This document shows, piece by piece, positions 1 to 7,498 of a DNA stretch of 64,000 nt. Source of the stretch: JBHIFB01 sp046760905 (GTDB lineage: Bacteria; Gemmatimonadota; CAZMKB01). The translations under genes were made by a program, and so were the position numbers. The stretch spans positions 22,283-86,282 of the forward strand of contig JBHIFB010000002.1 of assembly GCA_046760905.1 (NCBI GenBank). The letters run 5' to 3'. Position 1 is the stretch's first letter. Each line of letters starts with the position of its first letter. The notes under the pieces were generated by a model. The model did not search any database, was not told where the DNA came from, and saw only the letters and a program-made list of their open reading frames with translations.

Positions 1-294
1 CTCGTCTTTCTTGCCATAGTCTCCACTATAGCTCCTTTTCTGGGACTTCTGGGCACCGTTTGGGGTATTATGCATGCGTTCATGGATATAGGAACTTACG
101 GCTCGGCGAATCTCAGCGTCGTGGGACCAGGGATCGCTGAGGCACTTATCACAACCATCGCCGGACTCGGTGCGGCCATTCCTGCTGTTATGGGGTATAA
201 TTATTTCGTGAGCAAGGTCAAATCGATGACCGATGAGATGGATAATTTCGCAAGCGAGTTCATGAGCAGCCTCATAAAACGGGGTGTTATGTGA
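1..294 (+). CDS. tolQ: TolQ/ExbB proton-channel subunit, C-terminal part
   Basis: The gene enters from the left edge in frame 1, so only the last 97 residues are visible. They hold the two conserved C-terminal membrane segments of the MotA/TolQ/ExbB family: a PFLGLLGTVWGI stretch with the family's Gly-rich helix, then GIAEALITTIAGLGAAIPAV. With TolR this family forms the inner-membrane channel that uses proton flow to energise outer-membrane events. The stop overlaps the GTG start of the next gene (GTGA), as in tightly coupled operons. The tolR, tonB-like and tolB genes that follow make tolQ more likely than exbB. Confidence 0.9.
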   Translation, partial: LVFLAIVSTIAPFLGLLGTVWGIMHAFMDIGTYGSANLSVVGPGIAEALITTIAGLGAAIPAVMGYNYFVSKVKSMTDEMDNFASEFMSSLIKRGVM

Positions 295-698
295 GACGAA
301 GAAAACTCCCGACAGCGATGTCCGACATCAATGTGACGAATCTCGTTGATGTGACACTGGTCTTACTCATAATCATCATGATCACCGCACCGCTCATGCA
401 GACGGGTCTAGATATACATCTTCCGAAGGCGACCGCCACGAAAAAGGATATTTTCGAAGGTATTATAGTGAACATGACCAAAGATGGCGCCATCTACCTG
501 GGGAATAAGAAGGTGAGCAGAAAGGAGTTTGAGCCTGAGTTCAGGAAACTCCTGGCAGAGAGCCAGAGTGGCCCGGTGTATCTGAAAGCCGACGAAGAAG
601 TCCCATATGGTGAAGTTGTGTCCCTCATCGGTTTGATGAAGAATGTTGGTACCGGTGAGCTGGGATTGATAACAGAGCCTGAGGTGGAGAGGAGGTAG
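291..698 (+). CDS. tolR: TolR/ExbD biopolymer transport protein
   Basis: A 135-residue protein of normal ExbD/TolR length. Residues about 17-40 form one membrane helix that carries Asp20, in the place of the proton-conducting Asp of TolR and ExbD. The rest is a small periplasmic domain. The start is a GTG that overlaps the tolQ stop. It partners TolQ in the proton-driven motor; the tolB context favours TolR over ExbD, but the sequence alone does not separate them. Confidence 0.92.
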   Translation: MRRRKLPTAMSDINVTNLVDVTLVLLIIIMITAPLMQTGLDIHLPKATATKKDIFEGIIVNMTKDGAIYLGNKKVSRKEFEPEFRKLLAESQSGPVYLKADEEVPYGEVVSLIGLMKNVGTGELGLITEPEVERR

Positions 699-712
699 GG
701 GGTGATCCGAGA

Positions 713-1318
713 ATGCGAAAGGCGCTTCTTTTCTCCTTCGTTTCACACATTCTCTTGGTGGTAGCTCTTGTGATAGGCGGGCTGGGCAGAGGTTCCGCCC
801 AGGCGCCCCCAAAGGTGTACAAGATCAAACTGGTCAGTGCACCCCCAGCTCCCAAAGAGAAAAAGAAGCCGACCAGGGAAACAGGCAATGTAACTCCTCC
901 TCCCCCGGTGAAGGTTAAAAAGATAAGGCCCAAAAGGAAGAAGGTGGAGGAACGGATAAAGAAGGAGGTATCACGGAGGCCCAAGGTAAAAGACAGCGGT
1001 GAGAAGAAGGGCGTGGGAGGTGTCGAGCTTGAGGGGGAGGAATTCCCGTTCCCGTATTACCTCGAACTCTTCGTCACTAAGATCAGCCGTAACTGGAAGA
1101 ATCCGGTCAACCAGCCTGAAAACGAACTCTCTGCTCTGGTGTATTTCAGGATAACGAGAACAGGGAGGATTTCGGATATATCGCTCAAGAAGGGCTCGGG
1201 GAATTTTATTTACGATCAAGCGGCTATGAGAGCCGTGCTCGCCTCGAACCCGCTTCCGCCTCTGCCGGACGGGTATGCCGGAGATTTCCTGGGAGTAACC
1301 TGTGAAATCGTACCTTAA
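713..1318 (+). CDS. TonB/TolA-like energy transducer
   Basis: 201 residues with the three-part plan of TonB and TolA: an N-terminal membrane anchor (about 1-25), a Pro- and Lys-rich periplasm-spanning linker (about 45-105), and a C-terminal TonB_C/TolA-III-type domain (about 110-201, with WKNPVNQPENE and a later DQAAMRAV helix). It lies where tolA sits in Tol operons, so it probably transmits TolQR motion to TolB or other outer-membrane partners. A GGGGGTGA ribosome site lies 7 nt before the ATG. The linker is short for TolA, hence the neutral name. Its 3' end overlaps tolB by 17 nt. Confidence 0.82.
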   Translation: MRKALLFSFVSHILLVVALVIGGLGRGSAQAPPKVYKIKLVSAPPAPKEKKKPTRETGNVTPPPPVKVKKIRPKRKKVEERIKKEVSRRPKVKDSGEKKGVGGVELEGEEFPFPYYLELFVTKISRNWKNPVNQPENELSALVYFRITRTGRISDISLKKGSGNFIYDQAAMRAVLASNPLPPLPDGYAGDFLGVTCEIVP

Positions 1319-2636
1319 TTATTTACTGCCGGTACTTGCATTACTGGCCGCAGTAAGCTTTCTCTTCAATGCAGCCCCAGGTCAGGAGGAGATACGGGTC
1401 AAGATCGGCTCCTCAGGCAGGGGTGAGATAAGGCTGGGCGTTGAGCCCTTCCAGATGAAGTCCAACCAGGGAGAGTTAAAACAGTACCAGCAGGTCGCCT
1501 ACTCCGTCATCCTGGCGGATCTTCGATTTTCACTTCGGTTGGATGTCGTTGAACTCGATGAGCCCCTCAGGTTAAATTCAAATCCCGACCCAAAAATAGC
1601 ACGAGAAAAGCGATCTAAAGCGTGGCTTGAAAGAGGTGTAGATGTCCTCGTCCGGGGAGAAATCTCCAGAGAGGGCCGGGAGTTAGAGCTTGGTATCGCC
1701 CTTGAAGGACCATCAAGCAAATCGCCGGTACTGGAGCGGACATATAAGGCCCGGAGGTCCGACTTCAGGAAAGTCATTCACAAGATATCAGATGACATCA
1801 TATACGCGATGACAGGCGAGCGGGGGATCAGTCAGACAAGTATCGGATTTATTTCGAAGAGAACCGGGACCAAGGAACTGTTCATCTCCGACTACGACGG
1901 CTTCAACGAGAGGCAACTCACGAGAAATCGCTCGATAAACCTTTCACCCGAGTGGTCTCCTTTTGGTGATGAGATCATATTCACCTCTTTCAGGGAAGGG
2001 AATCCTGATCTCTATATAATAAATGTGAAAAACGGCGCAGTCCGGAAATACATCAATTATCCGGGTATCAACAGTGCCGCTGCATGGTCCCCTGATGGGA
2101 AGGAGATCGCAGTGACACTCAGCAAGGATGGTAACCCGGAGATCTACATAGTGGAATTCTGGACCGGCAAGATACGGAGGCTCACTTACAGTAAAGGCAT
2201 CGACACCTCGCCTGCCTGGTCGCCGACGGGAAAGGAGATCGCTTTCACGTCCGATCGGGCCGGAACTCCTGCCATATATGTCATGGACAGGGATGGGTCG
2301 AACGTGAGAAGACTCACCTTTGTAGGAAATTACAATGCCTCACCCGCCTGGTCCCCACTGGGAGATCGTATCGCCTTTGTGGGGAGAAGCGTTGATGAGG
2401 GAAACACAGATCTCTACGTTGTAGACGTCACGGATGAAGAGGTTATGAGAATTTCAGCAATCGGTGATAACGTCGATCCAGATTGGTCTCCCGATGGATA
2501 TCACATTGCCTTCGCTTCCAACAGGGATGGCGCCTATGACATATACACCATCACGTGGGATGGTGCACAACTCAGGCGGATTACTTACAGCGGACAGAAC
2601 TATTCTCCGACGTGGTCGCCAGTGATGATCGAATAA
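1302..2636 (+). CDS. tolB: Tol-Pal system protein TolB
   Basis: 444 residues: a signal peptide (about 1-27), an N-terminal alpha/beta domain (about 30-165), then a beta-propeller of at least six WSPxGxxI-type blades between about 200 and 444 (for example AAWSPDGKEI, PAWSPTGKEI, PDWSPDGYHI). TolB is the periplasmic component that binds Pal and TolA during outer-membrane constriction. The start is GTG, overlapping the preceding gene by 17 nt. The gene that normally follows, pal, is absent here; ybgF comes next. Confidence 0.93.
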   Translation: MKSYLNYLLPVLALLAAVSFLFNAAPGQEEIRVKIGSSGRGEIRLGVEPFQMKSNQGELKQYQQVAYSVILADLRFSLRLDVVELDEPLRLNSNPDPKIAREKRSKAWLERGVDVLVRGEISREGRELELGIALEGPSSKSPVLERTYKARRSDFRKVIHKISDDIIYAMTGERGISQTSIGFISKRTGTKELFISDYDGFNERQLTRNRSINLSPEWSPFGDEIIFTSFREGNPDLYIINVKNGAVRKYINYPGINSAAAWSPDGKEIAVTLSKDGNPEIYIVEFWTGKIRRLTYSKGIDTSPAWSPTGKEIAFTSDRAGTPAIYVMDRDGSNVRRLTFVGNYNASPAWSPLGDRIAFVGRSVDEGNTDLYVVDVTDEEVMRISAIGDNVDPDWSPDGYHIAFASNRDGAYDIYTITWDGAQLRRITYSGQNYSPTWSPVMIE

Positions 2637-2681
2637 TCATGCTCACGCCGTAAAAGCGGGAGCAGAAAGAGGGTGATAATA

Positions 2682-3497
2682 GTGAAAGAAGTGAGCTGGT
2701 ACACACTGACAGCTTTCTCTGTGCTGGTTATCTCAGTAGGGTGTGCAACACACAAGGACATTGTGAGGTTGGAACAGAGGCTGAGTGCCTCTGAGGAGAG
2801 GGAACAGTACCTCCAGCAGAAAGTTGCGAACCTGGACAGCCTCGCGACTGAACAGGCGAATCTTCTCTACAGCATAAGAGCGGAACTCAGGACAGGGCTA
2901 GATATGGTTGCAAGGAACATGGAGGCGGTAGGGGAGGTCGTGAAATACGGCGAAAGGGAGGATTATAGCCTGGGGCCTCTGGCCAGGGAGGCGGAGGAAG
3001 CAGGAGATCAACAACCAGCCGAGATGACTCCGAAGGACGAGGAGATTCTGGTCGCTGAAGGGGAACTCACACCACAGGCACCATCCGAAGAGCCGGTCAA
3101 GCAGCCTGAAGAATCGGGGGAAACCCAGGGGCGAACTATGTACGACACGGCTTATCTGGATATGGTAAGAGGCAATTATGATCTTGCGATACAGGGGTTT
3201 CTGCGGTTTATCGAGATCGGATCCCGGGAAGAGCTGAAGGACAATGCGCAATACTGGATAGGGGAGAGCTATTATGCAATGGGTAAGTACGATGAGGCTA
3301 TCGCTGCCTTCCAGAAGGTAATCGATGAATATCCGAGGGGAAACAAAGTGCCTTCCGCACTGTTCAAAATAGGGAAGTGTTACTACGAGCTGGATGACTC
3401 CGAAGAAGCCTCGAGGTATTTTCAGTCGGTAGTCGGGGGGTACCCTCATTCTGAGGAGGCGCAGCTCGCGAGAGAATACCTTACAGACCTGAGGTGA
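2682..3497 (+). CDS. ybgF: YbgF/CpoB-like Tol-associated TPR lipoprotein
   Basis: 271 residues from GTG 2682, preferred because AGAGGG lies 8 nt upstream; an in-frame GTG at 2673 would overlap that site. A signal peptide ends in VISVGC, a good lipobox, so it is probably lipidated; E. coli CpoB is soluble. Residues about 27-75 look like a coiled coil, followed by an acidic, Pro-rich linker, and the C-terminal 120 residues hold three TPR units (NAQYWIGESYYAMGKYDEAI and similar). CpoB coordinates peptidoglycan synthesis with Tol-driven constriction. Only 45 bp separate it from tolB, so no pal fits between them. Confidence 0.85.
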   Translation: MKEVSWYTLTAFSVLVISVGCATHKDIVRLEQRLSASEEREQYLQQKVANLDSLATEQANLLYSIRAELRTGLDMVARNMEAVGEVVKYGEREDYSLGPLAREAEEAGDQQPAEMTPKDEEILVAEGELTPQAPSEEPVKQPEESGETQGRTMYDTAYLDMVRGNYDLAIQGFLRFIEIGSREELKDNAQYWIGESYYAMGKYDEAIAAFQKVIDEYPRGNKVPSALFKIGKCYYELDDSEEASRYFQSVVGGYPHSEEAQLAREYLTDLR

Positions 3498-3500
3498 ACT

Positions 3501-3986
3501 ATGAAGTGCCCATACTGCGGTCATGAGGAAGATAAGGTTGTTGACTCTCGCTCATCGAGGGAGGGAAAGGCTGTGAGGAGGAGGAGGGAGTGTCTTAAGT
3601 GCAAGAAGAGGTATACCACATACGAGTACATTGAACAGGTACCGTTGATGGTTGTGAAAAGGGATGGGAAGAGGGAGCCTTTCGACAGGCAGAAGCTCTT
3701 GATCGGCATAGTCACCGCCTGTAAGAAGAGACCGATCACCACTGAGATGATCGAGGGCATTGTCGATGAGATCGAGAGGGATCTGGAGAGCCTCGAGCTG
3801 AAGGAGATCGAAAGCATCGAGCTCGGGAAGAAAGTCATGGAGAAACTCCAGGCGATCGACCATGTAGCATACGTCCGCTTCGCCTCCGTATACAGGAAGT
3901 TCAAAGACACGACGGAGTTTCTTCGGGAGATCGAGGAGCTCCTCGGTCAGAGAGCGACTTCCTCCGGGGAGAGGAAAGGAAAATAA
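3501..3986 (+). CDS. nrdR: Transcriptional repressor NrdR
   Basis: 161 residues with both family domains: a zinc ribbon using Cys3, Cys6, Cys31 and Cys34 (CPYC and CLKC), and an ATP-cone domain at about 47-137. NrdR represses ribonucleotide reductase genes by sensing ATP and dATP. The ATG follows GAGGTG and begins 3 nt after the ybgF stop, so it appears cotranscribed with the Tol cluster. No nrd gene or obvious NrdR box is in this window, so its targets lie elsewhere. Confidence 0.95.
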   Translation: MKCPYCGHEEDKVVDSRSSREGKAVRRRRECLKCKKRYTTYEYIEQVPLMVVKRDGKREPFDRQKLLIGIVTACKKRPITTEMIEGIVDEIERDLESLELKEIESIELGKKVMEKLQAIDHVAYVRFASVYRKFKDTTEFLREIEELLGQRATSSGERKGK

Positions 3987-4001
3987 TAAGCAGGGAGAGA
4001 G

Positions 4002-4841
4002 ATGGACACGGGAGAGGAGAAGCGAGAACTTATTAAGCACCAGGAACCGGCTGTTACCCGGGAATCACTGCACGTGAAGAGATCCGATCTCTCAGCTGAG
4101 GATGAACTGGCTGAGATGTCGTTCCTCGATCACCTCGAGGAGCTGAGGATGCGGTTGCTATGGTCGATTGGGACAGTGTTTGTGATGACAATCCTTGGCT
4201 TCGTGATCACGCAGAGAGGAGGAGTCATTGCCTTCCTCACGCGCCCCGTTCTGCCGTATCTGGAGTCCTCGAAGCTCGCCTACCTCAGCCCGACCGAACC
4301 GATTATAATGACATTCAAGGTGTCCTTCTTTCTCGGGCTCCTGCTTTCGCTGCCAGTACTCTTCTACCATTTCTGGGCATTCATCGCTCCTGCGCTACTC
4401 AAGGAGGAGAAGAGAATATTCTTCCCGGCAATTTTCTTCTCCGTTATCCTCTTCGGGCTGGGAGTCGTCATGGCATTCTTCGTAGTCATGCCGATGGGTC
4501 TGAAATTCCTCCTGTCTTTCCAGACCCAAAGCCTCAAGCCCATGATAACAATCAGGGAGTATCTGAAATTCGCCACGAACATGTCACTCGTGTTCGGTGC
4601 CGTATTCGAACTACCCCTTGTGATAGTGATCCTCACAAAGCTGGGAATAGTTACACCTCGGACGTTGAGGACGAAGAGACGGTATGCTATCGTTTCCATA
4701 TGCATCTTCTCGGCTATTCTCACCCCTGCTGATATACTGACCATGATGATGATGTGCCTGCCGCTTCTGCTGCTCTTCGAGGTGAGTGTATGGCTTTCGG
4801 CGTTGATATACAGAAGAAGGGAATCAGAGCTGGCTGGATAG
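4002..4841 (+). CDS. tatC: Sec-independent translocase TatC
   Basis: 279 residues with the six-helix TatC topology. The family signature FLDHLEELRMRLL is at about residue 40, preceded by a longer than usual charged N-terminus. TatC is the receptor for twin-arginine signal peptides. An AGGGAGAG ribosome site precedes the ATG. The 3' end overlaps lptD. The partner tatA is about 20 kb away, at 25.1 kb, and a likely substrate with an SRRRFLIG signal is encoded at 60.9 kb. Confidence 0.95.
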   Translation: MDTGEEKRELIKHQEPAVTRESLHVKRSDLSAEDELAEMSFLDHLEELRMRLLWSIGTVFVMTILGFVITQRGGVIAFLTRPVLPYLESSKLAYLSPTEPIIMTFKVSFFLGLLLSLPVLFYHFWAFIAPALLKEEKRIFFPAIFFSVILFGLGVVMAFFVVMPMGLKFLLSFQTQSLKPMITIREYLKFATNMSLVFGAVFELPLVIVILTKLGIVTPRTLRTKRRYAIVSICIFSAILTPADILTMMMMCLPLLLLFEVSVWLSALIYRRRESELAG

Positions 4842-7285
4842 CCTTGAGTCTACTTCTTCCTCTCGGCGGATGGAGCTTCCTGCAGACACATGATGCTGTT
4901 TGTGATACCGCTTGGGCCGATTCCGCATCCGTCGAATCGACAGCCTCACATGTTGCTGACAGCCTGATCGGTGTCGAGACCGAGGAAGTCGATTCGATCC
5001 CGACTGACAGACTGGGTATCACCGGAGTGGACTCCTCGGCATCCCGGACAGAGGCGTTAGAGGACTCGCTGATGAAGGCTCTTATGAGGTATAAGGAGTC
5101 CGTATCATATTCAGGCGACAGTATCGAGACGATACCATCCGAAGATGTTGTGAATATCTCCGGGAAAGCGACACTGAAATACCAGGATGCCACACTCGGA
5201 GCTGATAAGATAAGCTACGACATGGAGAAGGAAAACCTTAGCGCCGAAGGGGAGACATACCTCAAGGATAGCAGTGGAGAGATAACCGGCCAGAGGATGA
5301 TCTACAATCTGGACAGCGACAGGGGGATTATCGAAGGGGCAAAAACTCAGCATGAGGCATGGTATTTCAGTGGGAACACCATCAGCAAGATCGGGGATGA
5401 GGATCTTTACGGCGAAGGTAGCACTTTCACAACCTGCGATAATCCCGAACCTCACTTTCATTTCAAGTGCCGCCAGTTAAAGATTACCCTAAATGACAAG
5501 GTGATAGCGAGGCCGATTGTGTTTTATATCAGGGACATCCCGTTCTTTGTCTTCCCTTTTTACGTCTTTCCCATCGAGAGCGGGAGGAAATCCGGACTCC
5601 TTAAACCCAATTTCGGGATTTTCTCGGATGATCAGAGGGGCAGGAGCATAACGAACCTCGGCTATTTCTGGGCAGCGAGTGATTATTATGATTTCACCTT
5701 CGCCACCGATCTGTACGAGAGGATGAGGTGGACGGTGTGGGGAGAGGGGAGGTACAAGAGGAGGTATGAGTACGACGGTAGAGTGTACGCTTCCTTCACA
5801 AGAGATACAGCCAGGGGCGATCGGAGAAGGGGGGAATACGTGGTGCGTCACAACCACACGCTGAGCAAGAAATCCTCGCTGAAGGTCGACGTAAACATCG
5901 CCACGGACAGGAACATCTTCAGAGATCTCTCTTATGATATCGACCAGGTACTCCAGAGATCCTTGAAGTCAAGGGTAACATACAACAAGATGGAAAACTG
6001 GGGATCCTATTATGTGACATTCGACAGCGATTACTCCCTGGAGAGAGAGCAGACGATCATACAGGCACCGGTCATCAGCATCACGAAGAATTCCGCCACC
6101 CTCTTCAAGCCTGCCGAAGGGGAAGTGCTCCCGCAGTGGTACGGAAAACTTGTATATGGAGTGTCCGGTGATTTCGCCAACAAGTCCATCCAGGAAACTG
6201 ATAGCACCAAGACGACGACACGCCTGCAGACCGGCACAATCAATGCGGATATAAGGGATCCGGTACAATTTCTCGGTTGGCTCAACGTGTCCCCGGGATT
6301 CTCTTATAGAGAGGCTCTGTTTCACTCAGATGAGGAGGGCGTTGGGTTTCTTCATCAGGGGACATACACAGTCAGTGCAACGGTTTTTACCAGGCTTTAC
6401 GGCATATTCGACGGACCCAGGGTCGGTCCGGTCACTAAGTGGCGCCATACTATAAGCCCACAAGTCAGTTATAGCTTCTCTCCCGAAAGGCGTCCGGCCG
6501 GTAGCGAGAAGAGTGAGCATTTTCAGGGAATATCATCGTCCGGAATAAACAGGATAAATCTCACCCTTTCAAACGACCTCGATGCCAAGTACCGGAGGAT
6601 CGAGGGGGAGAAGACAGAGGAGAAGTCACTGACTCTTGCCAGATTAGTGCTTAATACTTCCTACAACATCAAGAGGGCTAGGGAGGGGCTGCCGGGGTGG
6701 GGTGATCTCTCCTCCAGACTCGAATCCAATCCGTCTGAACGGTTTAAGTTTTCTCTCCAGGCGATCCATTCACTCTTCGATGAATCGAGGTTCGATCCTT
6801 TCCTCACAAGCCTCACGACGAATTTCTCACTAAAAGGGAAGAAGAGACCTGGAGAGAAGGAAGAAACAACCGAGACCGCGGTTGGGGTGGAGGATCGCTA
6901 CCTCGGAGCGACGCCATACACAAGCCAGGCGACTCAGGCAGGATATGGATCGGCTTACTACGGTATGGGCTTGAAAGGTCCCTGGACCTTCACCGTAACA
7001 CACAACCTCAGCAAATCCAGAACAGGCTCTTTGACACGGCAATCCATCCGAAGCTCAATTGGCTTCAGTCCTTCCAGGAAGTGGCGTATGCTTTATTCCT
7101 ACCAGTACGATCTAACAAATGGAGAGCTCCAGGATCAGTCCCTCACATTGAACAGGCAGCTGCACCGATGGGAGATGTTCATCTCATTGAGGCAGCTGCC
7201 GGGTGATCGGTTCAGTTATGAGTTCAGGGTTAACCTGAAGGACATCCCGGCACTCGAGTTCAGAAGAGCCGCTCAAACCCCTTAG
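4790..7285 (+). CDS. lptD: LPS-assembly outer-membrane protein LptD
   Basis: 831 residues from ATG 4790, chosen because GAGGTGA lies just upstream; an in-frame ATG at 4754 lies deeper inside tatC. After a hydrophobic N-terminus come an acidic stretch, an OstA-type domain (about 120-260: GKATLKYQDATLGADKISYD, then FTTCDNPEPHFHFKCRQLKI), and a long C-terminal beta-barrel with alternating aromatic strands. LptD inserts LPS into the outer leaflet, so the organism probably makes LPS. Two cysteines frame the HFHFKC segment. The overlap with tatC suggests translational coupling. Confidence 0.88.
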   Translation: MAFGVDIQKKGIRAGWIALSLLLPLGGWSFLQTHDAVCDTAWADSASVESTASHVADSLIGVETEEVDSIPTDRLGITGVDSSASRTEALEDSLMKALMRYKESVSYSGDSIETIPSEDVVNISGKATLKYQDATLGADKISYDMEKENLSAEGETYLKDSSGEITGQRMIYNLDSDRGIIEGAKTQHEAWYFSGNTISKIGDEDLYGEGSTFTTCDNPEPHFHFKCRQLKITLNDKVIARPIVFYIRDIPFFVFPFYVFPIESGRKSGLLKPNFGIFSDDQRGRSITNLGYFWAASDYYDFTFATDLYERMRWTVWGEGRYKRRYEYDGRVYASFTRDTARGDRRRGEYVVRHNHTLSKKSSLKVDVNIATDRNIFRDLSYDIDQVLQRSLKSRVTYNKMENWGSYYVTFDSDYSLEREQTIIQAPVISITKNSATLFKPAEGEVLPQWYGKLVYGVSGDFANKSIQETDSTKTTTRLQTGTINADIRDPVQFLGWLNVSPGFSYREALFHSDEEGVGFLHQGTYTVSATVFTRLYGIFDGPRVGPVTKWRHTISPQVSYSFSPERRPAGSEKSEHFQGISSSGINRINLTLSNDLDAKYRRIEGEKTEEKSLTLARLVLNTSYNIKRAREGLPGWGDLSSRLESNPSERFKFSLQAIHSLFDESRFDPFLTSLTTNFSLKGKKRPGEKEETTETAVGVEDRYLGATPYTSQATQAGYGSAYYGMGLKGPWTFTVTHNLSKSRTGSLTRQSIRSSIGFSPSRKWRMLYSYQYDLTNGELQDQSLTLNRQLHRWEMFISLRQLPGDRFSYEFRVNLKDIPALEFRRAAQTP

Positions 7286-7375
7286 CCTCTCAAGACGTTT
7301 ACTGTTATTTCGTCAGGGAAAAAGTGGAACCGATAGACAGAAATCAGAGGAATCACTGACACGGATGAACCTTGC

Positions 7376-7404
7376 TTGACAGAAATGGTATTTTATGCTA
7401 TGCT
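7376..7404 (+). promoter_or_regulatory. Sigma-70-type promoter for the secreted metalloprotease
   Basis: TTGACA (7376-7381), exactly 17 bp, then TATGCT (7399-7404). Predicted start is near 7411, giving a leader of about 88 nt before ATG 7499. The leader contains a 7-bp hairpin, GGCATTC (7446-7452) with GAATGCC (7465-7471). Confidence 0.75.
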
Positions 7405-7498
7405 CTACCCGGTAAAAATCGATGTTTTTAAGTAGGCTGAGCCGGGGCATTCGGGCAAATAGTTGAATGCCTCACAGGAAGAATGGAAGGAGCATCAC

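Noticed and set aside
4160..4732. 190-residue open frame inside tatC
   Set aside because: It is in another frame of a clear tatC gene and has low-complexity composition; a shadow.
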